DNA of 64,000 bases from Piscicola geometra (taxonomy: Eukaryota > Annelida > Clitellata > Hirudinida > Piscicolidae). The notes beneath the pieces were generated by a model. That model was given only the letters and a program-made list of their open reading frames with translations. It had not been told where the DNA came from and did not search any database. This document shows, one piece after another, positions 1 to 12,119 of the stretch. The number at the start of each line of letters is the position of its first letter. The first letter of the stretch is position 1. Position numbers and translations under genes: made by a program. The stretch spans positions 2,842,461-2,906,460 of the forward strand of contig OX030964.1 in NCBI GenBank assembly GCA_943735955.1, written 5' to 3'.

Positions 1-2970
1 GAAACTGTAGTGCATCATCTAATTAATAATAATAAAATAAAAGTTATACTCTATCGGAGGTGAGAAAAAACAACAAAACGTGATCTACCAACTTTTTAAC
101 TATTCTTTTATAAATCAGTTTTTCAATTATTATAATTGAGCGAGGCAACTTTCAGAAACAAAACCAACATAAAAATGTGCTTAGAAGACGGATGCATGAA
201 ATAAAAATGTGTAAAAAAAATTTGTATACATCGCATAGCTGTAAGTAAGCTCGTTCCATCTTAGGAACCGGATCATCTTGAGCAACCTCCCTCTATATGC
301 CTAGGCTTTATTATTATATTGAGATTCTGGTTAGAGAACTATCAACTTAAATGTGCAAGATTTCTGAAAATTTGGTAAGTAAAATTTTCGCCTGGAAGTT
401 TTAAATTTGTATTTTTACACCAATAAATGTCCAAAAAATTCTGAGTTTAAATTTTTTTTATTGTTGAAGAAATATTTCTATGAAATAACTTCAGAACGTA
501 GTAATCTAGAAGTTTAGGATATAAAACGTACATATAAACGTTTATAGGAACGTCTGCTCTCATTAAATGATATTTATTAAGTCACTTACTTTTCGTGGAA
601 AGGGTAATATAAAAGTTAGCAAATGTTTATTAACTAGTTTATTAAAAAAAGAACTGTTATTAAAGTGCTTTTGAATAAGATCTACAAATTTTAAATCGTT
701 ATGAATATTCAAGTAAAGGTTTTTTCTATCACATAATTGTTTAAAACTACTAAATTTAAATTAGGTTTTTTAAAATAAAATTTCTGCTATGAAATGTCTT
801 TATTTGTCGTTTTAGTTGTGGAAATAAATTTCAATAAAACTTCAAACTTTTATATAATTTTATCTAAATCGAAATTTTCAATTCTGAAATCATATATATT
901 AATATTTATTATAAAAATAATTTTATTGAAAATTTCATTTTAATGCGAACAATAAGAAAAAAGATTTTTTTTAATTCACAAATTTAAGTTGGGAGTTCGC
1001 AAACCAGGGTCTTATACATTATTGCAAGCTACTATGGCTCTATTTCTAAAAGATCTTTTTGAAATATGGCGACATAGTAAGGGTTCGATACGTTTTGATT
1101 AATGACCAAATGTACCGTAAAATACCAAATTGTTCAGACAAAGCAGACTCATTAGCAAAAAACTTCGATAATTATAAATTAATCATTTTTTGAATTAGTT
1201 GATAAGATTTTCATACATTTAAAAACAATTCTTTTTAATTTTGAAAATATATTAGTATTTTAAGGTGAATAAAAGACAATTCAAAAACACTAATTGAATA
1301 ATATAAAAACATAAAATCATTTTTTGATAAAAGAAACTTCGAATTGATTTTTCCAGTACTTTTAAACTTATTTTTTCATCATTTTAATCACAAAAATGTT
1401 TATTCTTTTTTTATGAATTGCTGTAAGGAGACCAGGGCAGGATAAATATATTAATAATTTGTTTTTTTTTGTATTTTATTTTTTAAATAATAAAAATTAT
1501 TTTATATAAGCTGTTATAGTATTCATTTTTTATATTACATATGTAAACATTTATTTTTTCAAATAAACAATACTAGGGCAATATGACTACACTGAAAAAG
1601 TTTAACATCTTAACCTTTTGAATATGTCACATGATGAAAAATAAAACAATGTTCTTACATCTTGAAAGTATCAAATTAAATACATTGTAATATCATGAAA
1701 ATGAAAATACATTTGAATATCCATAAATTGACAATTATTTATGGTGATAAGTAGTATTTGAAAATAAATTACTAATAAATATTTAAAAGAAACAAAATAT
1801 CTTACCTATTTCTGCAGCAGAGCTTATTTACAAATGTATTGAAGTTATAACGTGACAGCCGTAAACAATCGAAGCTTAGAAAATAAAAGAAGAATGGCGT
1901 TTTCGGTGTTTGCATACTATTATTTAATAATGATAATAAAGTTGACGAAGGGTCGGCAGAAGAGCCAATAGTGATTGCTTAATACAAAGTAAAAAAAATG
2001 TCCCAGCCTCCCCTTATTGTCTATATTTCACTGTTTATAAAAAATTGTACATACTTTCTTTTTTTTAAACCGTATCAAATATATCATAACTGTCTTCTTT
2101 CTAAAAATGGTCACTGAACCAAACATAAAATCAAGTTGCACAAATCAATTCAAAAAAGAAGAAAAGTAAGTATGGCCTATATTGCTCTACTATATATATT
2201 GTTCCACCTCGCATTACTTATATTAAGGCTTATATAAGACTTAAAAATTAATTAAAGGAAATGACCCATGTTCTTGGTAGTATCGGAAGGTGATTCTCAA
2301 TTCATATAAAAACTGCATATCGTACCGCCATTTGATGTATTAGGTGTTAATTTCAAGCCACTTATTTGATATGCGTAATATGCATAGTTGTCACAAAGTT
2401 CATCAAAAAAACCATAGGATATGTAAGAAGTTGTCTTTCCACCATGAATTTTGTTGATTGAATGCCTTAGGACTAAATCTAATACATGATGTTGACATCC
2501 TGTGTACTGAGCTTTTTCACTTTGGATTTTGAATTAGAACGATAACTCCACACTTGTCGTGTCACAGATCATAACTTCAATACTTCACACAAATGCTATT
2601 GTTCTGAAACCTCAGCTTGATTAAATTTGTTACTGCCTTTCCATCAATAAGTGCTGCTAGACGAACTCCACAGTGCTGATTAAAAAGACAATAACTTTCA
2701 TTTCCTGTTTGTTAATTTTTTTAACCATCAAAGAGCAAAGCTCATTTATCATTTTTTAAAGTTTTTCAAATTCGGCCCCCTTTTCTGTAATTCTCTAGCA
2801 GATGCCTTATATATTAAGTTGGTGTTGAGATGTCAATACCTTGATCCGATAATTGTTTATAAACTATTGCTGATTTAGAAGAGATAAAATTAGTATGTTT
2901 TACTATGTGATTTGCCGTTTATGCAAATTTGAAAGATTAATAAAAGAATTAATAATATCCAAAAAACTAA
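1..2970. other. AT-rich gene-poor region
   Basis: About 3 kb of very AT-rich sequence with no long open frame and no recognisable exon apart from the possible transposase relic listed separately. Poly-A and poly-T tracts are frequent. I see no RNA gene or complete mobile element here. Confidence 0.6.
2400..2700 (-). pseudogene. Possible decayed transposase-like relic
   Basis: Read on the minus strand in shifting frames, this stretch gives short peptides such as ALIDGKAVTNLI, then ICDTTS, then a GCQHHVLDLVLRH-like block. That order (DGK, DTT, C-x-HH) recalls a transposase-like family I have seen widely in invertebrate genomes, but I cannot name it precisely. Stops and frameshifts interrupt every frame, so it cannot encode a protein. 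A translated search against transposase libraries would decide. Confidence 0.25.
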
Positions 2971-3138
2971 AATCTTGCCTTTTCTATAGAAAGAAAGAAG
3001 TTAATATGTGATGTGGAGAGAGGGGAAGGGGGTTGTAGAAAAAAAGCAAAAAAGTACTATTTATCTTACATTGGCACTATTTCTAACTTCTGAAAACAGC
3101 GAAAATTTTATAAGCCTATTGTATGTGTTTCAGTACAA

Positions 3139-3160
3139 TATGTGTGTGTGTGTATGTTTG

Positions 3161-3256
<96 letters not shown>

Positions 3257-3260
3257 GTGT
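3139..3260. repeat. (GT)n microsatellite
   Basis: Nearly uninterrupted GT dinucleotide run of about 100 bp. The Cys/Val open frames across it are artefacts of the repeat. Confidence 0.97.
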
Positions 3261-3578
3261 AGGAGCCACTTAATTGGTGAAAAATTCGTACTGAGAGATA
3301 AGGTTTGTTGTTGTTGAAACTGAGATTGTAAGAAAAAAAATCCAGTTCAAGAATGGAAAGAATCTTTAAAACTCTTTAACACGGAACCTTTAAACTCTTT
3401 GACATGCAACATTTAAAAACACTTGACAAGGATATCAAGTGACGTGATGATGAAGCAGTCCTTCAATGTGTGCCACAGTGGTTGTTGCGTAAGCAGCATC
3501 TAAAGTTCCTCTCATTCTTCCTTCTTGCATGCTTCAACGCACCATCAAAGGCTTCTTTTACGAAGAGTATTAGGCACT

Positions 3579-3581
<3 letters not shown>

Positions 3582-3660
<79 letters not shown>
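3582..3660. repeat. (GT)n microsatellite
   Basis: Second GT run of about 75 bp, ending in GCGCGC. It lies about 320 bp from the first one. Confidence 0.97.
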
Positions 3661-3661
<1 letters not shown>

Positions 3662-3835
3662 TTAGTGATTAGTTGTGCACTGATTATACATTATAGATGT
3701 ACACTTAGTGAATGCTCCATTAATCAAGTGCCTACAGCATCATGCATTGATCATTTGATGGACCTCACATAATCAATATAATATAAATTCTCCAAATAGC
3801 ATGTGGCCATTTGTTTAACAAGAGGCTGGTGGTTA

Positions 3836-4110
3836 ACATGGTGATGATGATGTAGTTATGGTAATGGTGATCATGAGGTTACGATGATGATGATGTGTTT
3901 ATGGTGATGATGATGTGGTTATAGTGATGATCATGTGGTTATAGTGATGATCATGTGGTTATAGTGATGATGATCATGAGATTATAATGATGATGATCAT
4001 GAGATTATAATGATGATGATTTAGTTATGATGATGATCATGAGATTATAGTTATGAAGGATAATGCGTCATAATCATTAGGGTTGATGATGATGATTGTT
4101 GTGGGAGGAT
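3836..4110. repeat. Degenerate (GAT)n repeat
   Basis: GATGATGAT-rich stretch mixed with a longer degenerate unit containing GTGGTTATAGTGATGATCAT, repeated several times. It is noncoding. Confidence 0.85.
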
Positions 4111-4494
4111 GCTGGGAAATTAATATCTTTTTTGCACAAATTATTCTCCATTTTTTTATTTTTAAAATCGAAGTGTATTTTCATTAATCAAAAATAGATT
4201 TTTTTCACAAATAATTGTAACAAGAAAAACAATAAAGTTATATAAAAAATCTTTGCTACGGATATGATTTCTTTGCATGTATTCAGAGAAATGAAAAGAA
4301 CTGAAAACGACTTATTCCAAATTGTCTTATTATTTATTTTCTACCTAGTATGCGCATATTTTCTACAGTCTGGGCGTGATCCTGGTCATCCATAGGATTG
4401 ACAAAGTTTTGTTCATACACAACCACAGAAGTTTTTTAGATGTCGTCATTGATTTTACATACTTTTGATACGCCAGCCAACCACCAGAAACGGA

Positions 4495-4685
4495 TTAGGG
4501 ACAAAATAGCCCTATAACAAAAATTTACCTTTGACGGAATATACCTTAAAAATTGACCTTAAACCTAACCTTAACTCTAACCCTAACCCAAGGTCTAATT
4601 TTGTTTTAAGCTATTTTTTTAGATTTACTTCACTCAATGTAAATTTTTGTTAAGTGCGATTTCGTCCAAGGTCTATTTTGGTCAT
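4495..4685 (-). mobile_element. Short inverted-repeat MITE, copy 1
   Basis: The right end (GCGATTTCGTCCAAGGTC) is the reverse complement of the left end of a second copy at about 10161. The left end (ACAAAATAGCCC) partly mirrors the right end. The inside carries TTAACCT/CTAACCCTAACCC telomere-like strings. There is no coding capacity. The family is unnamed, and the exact ends and target-site duplication are not fixed. Confidence 0.45.
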
Positions 4686-5944
4686 ATACCATCAGAAATT
4701 ATGTGACTTCTCAGTAGAAAAACTTCCACCAAAAGCATTTCCTGCTTAGTCGCTCAACACCACCAAACTACCAAAATTGCTCCATTGACCTCGGTGATGC
4801 TTACGATGGAAGTACTTTGTTCGTCTATTTCAAAGACGATCAAGTCACCATTTTCATCAAAACCTCTGACCTCTACTGCATACTTCATCAGCCATCTTCC
4901 ACACCCATTAATTATGAGTTTTCACCTGTTGCCCACCATGACACCACCTCCAATGCTGACCTCGTGTTTCCTTCGATATTAAGGTCAAGCTGGTAGAGCC
5001 ACCATTTTTTACCTGGCTAGGCTCCATCTCCTGAAAATTTGACGGCTCTGACTCGGCTCGGTTCCGGCTTCCTAAGAGAAGGTGTCAGACAAGACAAACT
5101 TACGCAAACTTTTGACTGAAACAATGCATAAAAAATAAAGCGCTATCTTTTTGTTAAAACAGTGCCTTTAAAAAAATTAATTTTTAAACTTTTTAAAACT
5201 CTTTCCAATTGAAGATGCTATATGAATAGTTGTTTTTTTTTGCATTCCCATTTATGTTTTAAATTAGGATTTTAATTATTCTTTAAATTATATATACTAT
5301 CTTTGTGGTGCATGAATAAAACCTTATTTTTAAAATACTACGTGAATGCTGAAATTCTGAATTACTCTGTGTCAACCAAATTCTTGAATTAATAAAAGCG
5401 AAATAGGAAAAAATATTATTCTGTGTCTAATTGTAATTTTATTTTATGTTTAGTGCAATTTTATATTAAAAATTCAAAATAAAAATGTAACAAACTAAAG
5501 TAAGTGTTTGTTAATTGAAATTAAAACGAACTGTATTAATTGTTAAATTTAATTTTAACAATTTTTTAAAAAATCTTATAAATAAAAGTCCAAAAGTCGT
5601 TTTTGGTTACGTTGTTATTTTAATTTAAAATCTGTTTTTGGTTAAACGCTTGAATTTAGCGAGTAAAAAAGTTGAACGAAACGAAGACGATTCATTGAAG
5701 ATTTATTGTGGTGATGTGCGCGGCGTTATCAGGCTGTTGGGTTTACGCCATGTTAATAATAGTCGTCGTTGTATTTCAATGTTGCAATTATAACGTTCCT
5801 AAAAAAGTAAACCATTTAAATTTTGAGAAAGATAAAAGAGCAACAAAATTTAGAAAGTTCAAAGCTTTTTTTCAAAAGAAAGTTCTGCTTTTCTAGAAAA
5901 AAATAAGAAAAACCAGAGCCACCAGATTTTTCGGGTCTGGCTAA

Positions 5945-6612
5945 CAGTGTTATTTTCGTTTCATATAATAATTATAGTTTTTATTTCAGTTTCGTTTTGG
6001 AATTAATTATATTTTTTATTTCAGTTTCGTTTTGGAATTAATTATAGTTTTTATTTTCGTTTTCGTTTTGAAAATAATTAAAGTTGTTATTTTCGTTTTG
6101 AAAATATATTAATTTACAACTTTAAACACTATTTTTTAATATCTAAAAAAATTAATTGCTCATAAAATGAAACAGTAAAATAGAACTGTATATTAACAAC
6201 AAATATTAACAGTCAATTGAAATATTATAAGAATTGAGTACGTAAATTATTGAGTAATAACAAATTTGAAATATAATAACAAATTTACGATTTAAATAAG
6301 TGATAATTTAATTGACAAAGCGAAGCGGTAATAAATGACGTTTTATAAATGGAGCTACTTTCATTAAGCCCAAAGATAATGTTTATAACATAGACATATA
6401 TTTTTATATAAATTATTCATTTGCATATTATGGCATACTTTGAAATTTATTTAATCTTCGTTTTGAAAATAAGTATAGTTTTTATTTCAGTTTCGTTTTG
6501 GAAATAATTAGTTTTCATTTTCGTTTTCGTGTTAAAAATAAATTTAGTTTTTATTTTCGTTTTCGTGGAACGATTATTCCGAATTGTCGTTTTCGTTACG
6601 AAAATAACACTG
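5945..6612. mobile_element. hAT-type MITE (668 bp)
   Basis: Perfect 14-bp terminal inverted repeats CAGTGTTATTTTCG at 5945-5958 and 6599-6612. The flanking 8-mers CTGGCTAA and CTGGCCAC match at 6 of 8 positions, as expected for an aged 8-bp target-site duplication. CAG-starting termini and 8-bp duplications are typical of the hAT superfamily. Subterminal TTTTCGTTTT-type repeats lie at both ends, and there is no transposase frame, so the element is non-autonomous. Confidence 0.8.
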
Positions 6613-8160
6613 CTGGCCACGGCTCTAGCTCCGGTTCCAACTCGGCTTGATTGAAGCATGTCATAATACCAGTAGTACACCATACTTTTTTCGATGCTTA
6701 GATGACTACCCGATAAAATGATCCATCACAGACAGAGTTTCCCCAAACATTTTCTTCAATCCAAATTTCTGCCGTCAATGTTTATTGTCGATATACAATG
6801 TGCATAGCTGATTAACAACAGTGCAAGGCACCATGCTGCGATTCTAACCCCTAAACGCACACTGTCACACACCCCTGTAGCCCTGCAAACGGATCGTCCA
6901 ATTATTAAACAAATATTCAAAACATCAAACTTTTTTTTCAATGAACTGAACGCTTAGAAATTCATCAAAAAGAACTAATTCAACGCTATTTCTTGCTTTA
7001 CCCGTCATTATTAATGAGAAAACCCAAAAAAATTAAAGAAAGTAGGTTTTATTTCATTGAAAGCTAATAAAACAAAGTTATAAAACTATTAAATAAGATT
7101 TAAAAACTTAAATATGAAAAAATAATGTTCACAACTAAACGATCAAATACAGGGCGCTGTTTCGTGTCAGTGGTGTCAAAAGCAGTGCTGTGACCTTTGT
7201 ACAGCGGCAGTGAAGCCTTAATGTCAAGGCTTGAATACGACACAAAGGGGTGTGCCAATCTTTACAATGGGAGTTTCGGTTTTTTATACACAAAAAAGAA
7301 AATAAATAATTATTATATTAAACATTAAAATTGTTTTTTTCAAATTTAAATCGGAAAAGGAGAGTAGGTCAGTGATTCAATTATAATTCATTTGTTAGTT
7401 ATTTGGCAAACGTCATGCATGGGTGAGCAAGGACTGTGACTACTCATGAATATTCATTGATAAACTTTCAATAAGATCAGACATCTTAAAGGACACTTTA
7501 GAAACAATTTTTTTAAAGTTGACTAGATCACATGAATGAATTAACATTTGATTCATGAAAAATCGGTCAGAAGATGTATCCCTAGATGTAACCCTGAACT
7601 AATAAAAAAATTTCAACCCTGTCTTAAATGTCTATAAAAGAATGATGAGAACTAAAAATGTAACATTTTATAAATTAAATATTTGTAATTGCATGATTAC
7701 ACAATGAATATGTGAAGAATAAGAAAAACATTACCTTTTTTCTGATCAAAATGACAAAAAAACTTTATGTTTTGTAGAAGCTTTAAAAATTTGCATATTT
7801 TCAAGATAATTTCTAAAACAAACTAAAGCGAATAAATAAAAGTTCTAAGACACCAACGATAAAAGGTAAAACTAAATTAAAGTCTTTATAATAAATTTAA
7901 GCGCTGAACTAATAATTTGATTCAAAATTTTTTTTTAACACATTTATTTATAAATTTTATTGTTCACAATTTCTTTTTACAATTATTTGATACAATTCAA
8001 GTTTAAGGCATTTAAAAAAATTAATATAATTTAGACATCGCTGTTATTTAAAAGGAAATTTGATATAAAGTAATATTTAATATTACTTCATTTTAGAATC
8101 TAAAGTTTAGATTAATTCCTTCTTCACACTTTGAATAACAGTATACTATAATTTCATAGA
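6613..8160. other. AT-rich intergenic region upstream of metaxin
   Basis: No recognisable exon, RNA gene or intact mobile element. The metaxin promoter should lie in the right part, but I see no distinctive core-promoter motif that I would defend. Confidence 0.5.
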
Positions 8161-11100
8161 ATGGAATTGAGCATTTATCCAGAGCGCTGGAACCTTCCAA
8201 CACTTGATCCAGAATGTCTGATTGCACTGGTACTGAGACTAGAGACCGACCGAAATTCGGTTCGGTTTCGGTTTCGGCGCCGAAATTGCCAATTTTCTTA
8301 GTTTCGGCAATTTTTCGGTTTCGGCCAGATCTAATTTTACAATTTCGGCAATTTTTCGGTTTCGGCCGAAAATAATTTTGTAATTTCGGCTCAATTTCGG
8401 TTTCGGCCGAAATGGATTTCATATTTACCGAAAAACCGAAATTTTTATTTATTTATTTAGTTTATGTGATATATCTGTATTCTCAATCGAACTATTAAGT
8501 TCGGATTCGATTCTCTATTAGATATCTATTAGTTATCGTGGTTGATTGATTTATGGGTGTCATCAGACTAATTATTCGAACAACATATACAAGCATCTGG
8601 AACAACAATCATTTATTTGAAATTTAAGTAATTGGCATACGTTCAATGATGATATTTAACAAAACTTTTTTTAAGCAAATTCTATTTCTTAAAACATTTG
8701 TTTAAAAAAATGTTATTGTCAAAAGTAAGTATCTGTATATCCTCAATCGAATTTGAATTATTAAGTTTGGGTTCGATTCTCATCTCTATTAGATATCTAT
8801 TAGATGTGATGGGAAAGTTAAATGCATCTTTGGCAATGATCCAGAGGGTCGATTTATTAGAGGTACACACACACACACACTAACACACAAACACACACAC
8901 ACACACACATTATTCGAATAAGAATTGGGAGTTTTTTACAAAATGTTAGTCTGACCAAAGCAAAGCCTGTCAACAACAATAAATTTTATTTTTTGGCTTA
9001 AAATATACGCTTGTTTGGATTTACTTATTAAACTGGCATTGTCATCGTTAAATACTATTTTTTCATTTTTAATAAAAGTTGGAAAAAATTTCGGTTTCGG
9101 CTTCGGTTTCGGCCGAAAATCTGATTACAATTTCGGTTTAATTTCGGTTTCGGCCGAAAATTGATATTCAATTTCGGCTCAATTTCGGTTTCGGCCGAAA
9201 ATGGGATTTTAATTTCGGCCTAATTTCGGTTTCGGCCGAAATAAAAATATCTGTTTCGGTCGGTCTCTAACTGAGACTAACATCTTGAATTGTTTTTTTC
9301 AATTCTGAACATTTTAATTTTCAATCTTCAGACTTACAGCAAGATCTGCAAGGTGCAGGTGGACGTAAAGAGGGTGGAGGGGTTGAGTGTTCTCGCGTGC
9401 AATCTTCCATGTCTGCGCTCCTCCTTCTCAGACACGCCCATACATGGCTTTGCAAACATCGTCGAACATCTCAGATGCAATGTCAGAGTTGTTCATGGGA
9501 TGACTGATAATCTTTTTAGTGCTCATGATAATGTTGCATGGCAAAAATTGGTTATTCTATTGCAGCATTGTTCCATTGAATGGAGTAATTACATCTCTTC
9601 TTAATTTAAAAAAATATATTTTCATGAAAAATTTACTCTTTTTTAGAAGTACTCACATTTACACCCCTGAAAGGTGACAGACACAGACAGTCGTTTGGAG
9701 AGAGATCAAATGGCTGACTTGAAGGTCTTCAGTGACTTGGTAGTTGGAGGATTACTCCCTTCTTTAGTTAGTGGTTTTTCAATTCAAAAAAACTTGAATT
9801 CTCTCTTCACTTACTGAATCAATCCCGTTGTTTAACAACAACATCAGGGACAAATACTCACTAATCTCAAAAGAGAACTTCAGTAAAACAAGTACCCTTC
9901 AACTCCACAGAAGCACACCTTCTGGCTGAACTCTTCAAACTATGTGGATGTATCCAGACCAGCGTGGTCCTCCCTCACCACCTTCCCCTTCTCTCTCCAC
10001 GTGCCCATCCATGCCAGGAACAGAGTTTTATCTTCCTTCAAAGACTCTTTCAAGTTCAAGAAACTCTCTGACGAAGCCCTTGCCAAACAGGTGGGACAGT
10101 AATTGTAGCACTTCTTAAAGACTTGCATGTCTCGAAATCTCCTTCACTCCAGTATACCCACAAAACGACCTTGGACGAAATCGCTTTTAAAAATTTACCT
10201 TGAACGTAAAATATCTTTTTAAATAGCTTAGGTTAAGGTCTTTTTTAAAGGTATATTTCGTCAACAATTTATTTATGTTGATTGTCCAAGGTCTATTTGC
10301 TCACTAATCTGTTCAGCACACCACATAGGTGCTCAACACCGGCATCGAGGCCATCAACCTCCTCTCCCACAAGCTCGCAAACCACACCTTCTTCTTTGGA
10401 GAGAAGTGCATCTCTTTTGAATCATCACCATCACATCATCATCATCATAAATAAGATCATCATCATCATAATTTGAATAACTTTTTCACAAATCTAAATA
10501 TTCAGAATCAAAAAATACATTCAATAATGTTGCATGAATTCTCAAACTCACCACCACATATTAATCATCATCATCACCACCACCCATCAATCATCATCAT
10601 CACCATGTATCAATCATCATCATCACCAACAATCAATCATCATCACCACCTCCTATCAATCATCATCACAAACACCACCCATTAATCATCATCATAACCA
10701 CCTATAAGTCATCATCATCACCACCACCACCACAGAGCAACCTCAATAGATGCCCTCCTCTTCGCTTGCCTGACACCCCTCCTCCACATCAAGCACCCCT
10801 GCCACCTCCTCCAAACCCACCTCCAGGGCTGTCCCAACTTGCTGGCGTATTGCCAACGAATCCTAGAGGAATTCTTTCCGGAACATGCTGCAAGTCAGTC
10901 AAGCGACATTTTAGATTTCATAAACTGCAAAAGCATTTACAAATTAGCATTATATTTTAGAGCTCTTCAGTTGCATAGCCGGCAATTATTATTATTGTTA
11001 TTGATTATTACATTATAAATCTGCTGTTAGTAGCACCATGACGACTCAGAACTAGCAGAAGCAAGGAGGATGGAGGAAGAAAAGGCCAAGGAAGAGGCAC

Positions 11101-11261
11101 GGAGAGCGATGCAGTTTGGCGAGTTTCCAAACAAGCGGAGAGATCTCCTCATAGGCTTGGCCCTGGCAGGAGCGTCGATGTTGTTGTATGGCCTTTTGTC
11201 AGGGAAGCTGGTCAAGGTGGTCGTGGAGGAAGGAAGGGATGTGCGTGTCTTGAGGGGTTAG
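8161..11261 (+). CDS. MTX1: Metaxin-1-like mitochondrial import protein, 7 exons
   Basis: Metaxins are GST-fold proteins of the mitochondrial outer membrane that work with the sorting and assembly machinery. Exons by GT-AG sites and phase: 8161-8229, 9332-about 9490, about 9691-9766, 9911-10090, 10329-10405, 10736-10893, 11050-11261; about 300 codons, close to the usual family length. Exon 1 starts MELSIYPERWNLPTLDPECL, matching the metaxin N-terminus. Exon 2 begins TYSKICKVQVDV. Later landmarks are KHTFWLNSSNYVDVSRPAW, NHTFFFGEKATSIDALLF and CQRILEEFFPE, all in metaxin order. The last exon encodes a basic-flanked tail anchor (RRDLLIGLALAGASMLLYG). The exon 2/3 junction is unresolved: exon 2 may end anywhere between 9481 and 9518, and exon 3 may start between 9681 and 9701. 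Intron 1 holds a hAT element. AATAAA lies 34 bp after the stop. Confidence 0.9.
8240..9269. mobile_element. Non-autonomous hAT element in metaxin intron 1
   Basis: Perfect 16-bp terminal inverted repeats TAGAGACCGACCGAAA (8240-8255 and 9254-9269) are flanked by perfect 8-bp target-site duplications ACTGAGAC (8232-8239 and 9270-9277). That is the hallmark of the hAT superfamily. Subterminal arrays of a palindromic TTTCGGCCGAAA unit occupy 8260-8440 and 9090-9240. The interior holds two copies of a TTCGATTCTC...TAGATATCTATTAG block and a (CA)n run at about 8864-8910. There is no transposase frame. Confidence 0.93.
10161..10300 (+). mobile_element. Short inverted-repeat MITE, copy 2
   Basis: Lies in metaxin intron 4. 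The ends ACCTTGGAC and GTCCAAGGT are inverted. The left end is the reverse complement of the right end of the element at 4495-4685, so the two are in opposite orientation. The interior is AT-rich and noncoding. Confidence 0.45.
10420..10735. repeat. (ATC)n-rich intron 5 of metaxin
   Basis: ATCATCATC and CCACCACC runs fill intron 5 almost completely. His-rich open frames here are by-products of the repeat. Confidence 0.85.
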
Positions 11262-11294
11262 GAGTCTGCTAGTCAATTTGATGGTTTTAAAAGT

Positions 11295-11300
11295 AATAAA
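11295..11300 (+). terminator. Poly(A) signal of metaxin
   Basis: AATAAA 34 bp downstream of the metaxin stop codon. It sits just before the converging SRP9 3' end. Confidence 0.65.
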
Positions 11301-11392
11301 GTAGAAATTGATGATTTGACTTTGCATTTTGAAATTTTTCTTTATATTCTTAGTGAGTAAAGTTTCCACCAAGAGGTTTGTAGAGTGACTGG

Positions 11393-11398
11393 TTTATT
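11393..11398 (-). terminator. Poly(A) signal of SRP9 copy A
   Basis: TTTATT on the plus strand reads AATAAA on the minus strand, about 135 bp after the SRP9 stop. It lies just outside the duplicated block, which begins at 11406. Copies B-F therefore lack it, because at that position they run straight into minisatellite. Confidence 0.65.
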
Positions 11399-11531
11399 AA
11401 TCATGACAACAGTAATCTACAGCTCAGAATGCACACATGAGAAGGGCAATAAGGGAAGGTTTATGACCTAATGAAGAAAAAATATGTTGGGACTTTCTAG
11501 CAGATGAATAATGAACGAGTAAGCAGAAGAG

Positions 11532-11765
11532 TCAGTCTTTGGTGGCCATTAGTCGCATCAGTTGTCCTGTGAACTTCTCGATCTTCTTGACGTCTTGCGC
11601 GTGCTCAGAGCGGTACTGGATGCAGACCTTGTCGTTCGTGAGTTTGATGACGACGTTTCCCCTGGCGTGGTTGTACTTGATGACGTAGCGACACTTCATC
11701 GAATCCTCCACGTACAATCTCTCTGCCGCCTTCGCGAAGTCTTCCCAGTTTGTCAGAAAAGTCAT
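11532..11765 (-). CDS. SRP9: SRP9, signal recognition particle 9-kDa subunit, copy A
   Basis: A 77-residue intact protein beginning MTFLTNWEDFAKAAERLYVE and ending QLMRLMATKD. SRP9 pairs with SRP14 and binds the Alu domain of SRP RNA, pausing elongation during targeting to the ER. Hallmarks: the N-terminal W-E/D-F-x-x-A-A-E-x-L-Y helix, a basic KCRYVIKYNHARGNVVIKLT strand region, and the near-invariant QDVKKIEKF block. The gene is intronless and sits 354 bp downstream of the CHSY stop in the same direction, converging on metaxin. This copy keeps unique 3' flank with a poly(A) signal, so it most likely keeps the ancestral 3' end. Vertebrate SRP9 is slightly longer at the C-terminus. Confidence 0.95.
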   Translation of the reverse strand: MTFLTNWEDFAKAAERLYVEDSMKCRYVIKYNHARGNVVIKLTNDKVCIQYRSEHAQDVKKIEKFTGQLMRLMATKD

Positions 11766-12119
11766 TTCTAATTAAGTAATTTACTCCGTCGAGAATTCAA
11801 CACCGACAAACGATTTTGTTCATTGTCTAAAAGTAAACTTTTGAAATTGTGTATTTTAATTGAAACACAGAAAAATATAATCTAAAAAGTATCAAGGCCA
11901 TTGAAAAGTTGAATATAGAAATACTTTGATTAATAATTTACACTTTAAAGCGTCTGGATGAAGCATAATATGAAAGGCAAATAACTGAATGCAAAAGCAA
12001 TGCTGGTTATAATACTGGTTTCGAGTGAAACATCATCTTGAAAAGTGACTAAACCATCTAACAAACTTTCTCACATCCTCTCACAAATTCTCCTTTTGTA
12101 ATTTACATTATCATATCGA

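Noticed and set aside
4555..4600. Interstitial telomere array
   Set aside because: Only a few degenerate CTAACC/TTAACC strings inside a MITE-like element, and no true tandem telomere run.
11532..11765. SRP9 as a processed retrogene
   Set aside because: It is intronless, but no poly-A tract or target-site duplication is seen and there is no intron-bearing parent in the window, so this cannot be supported.
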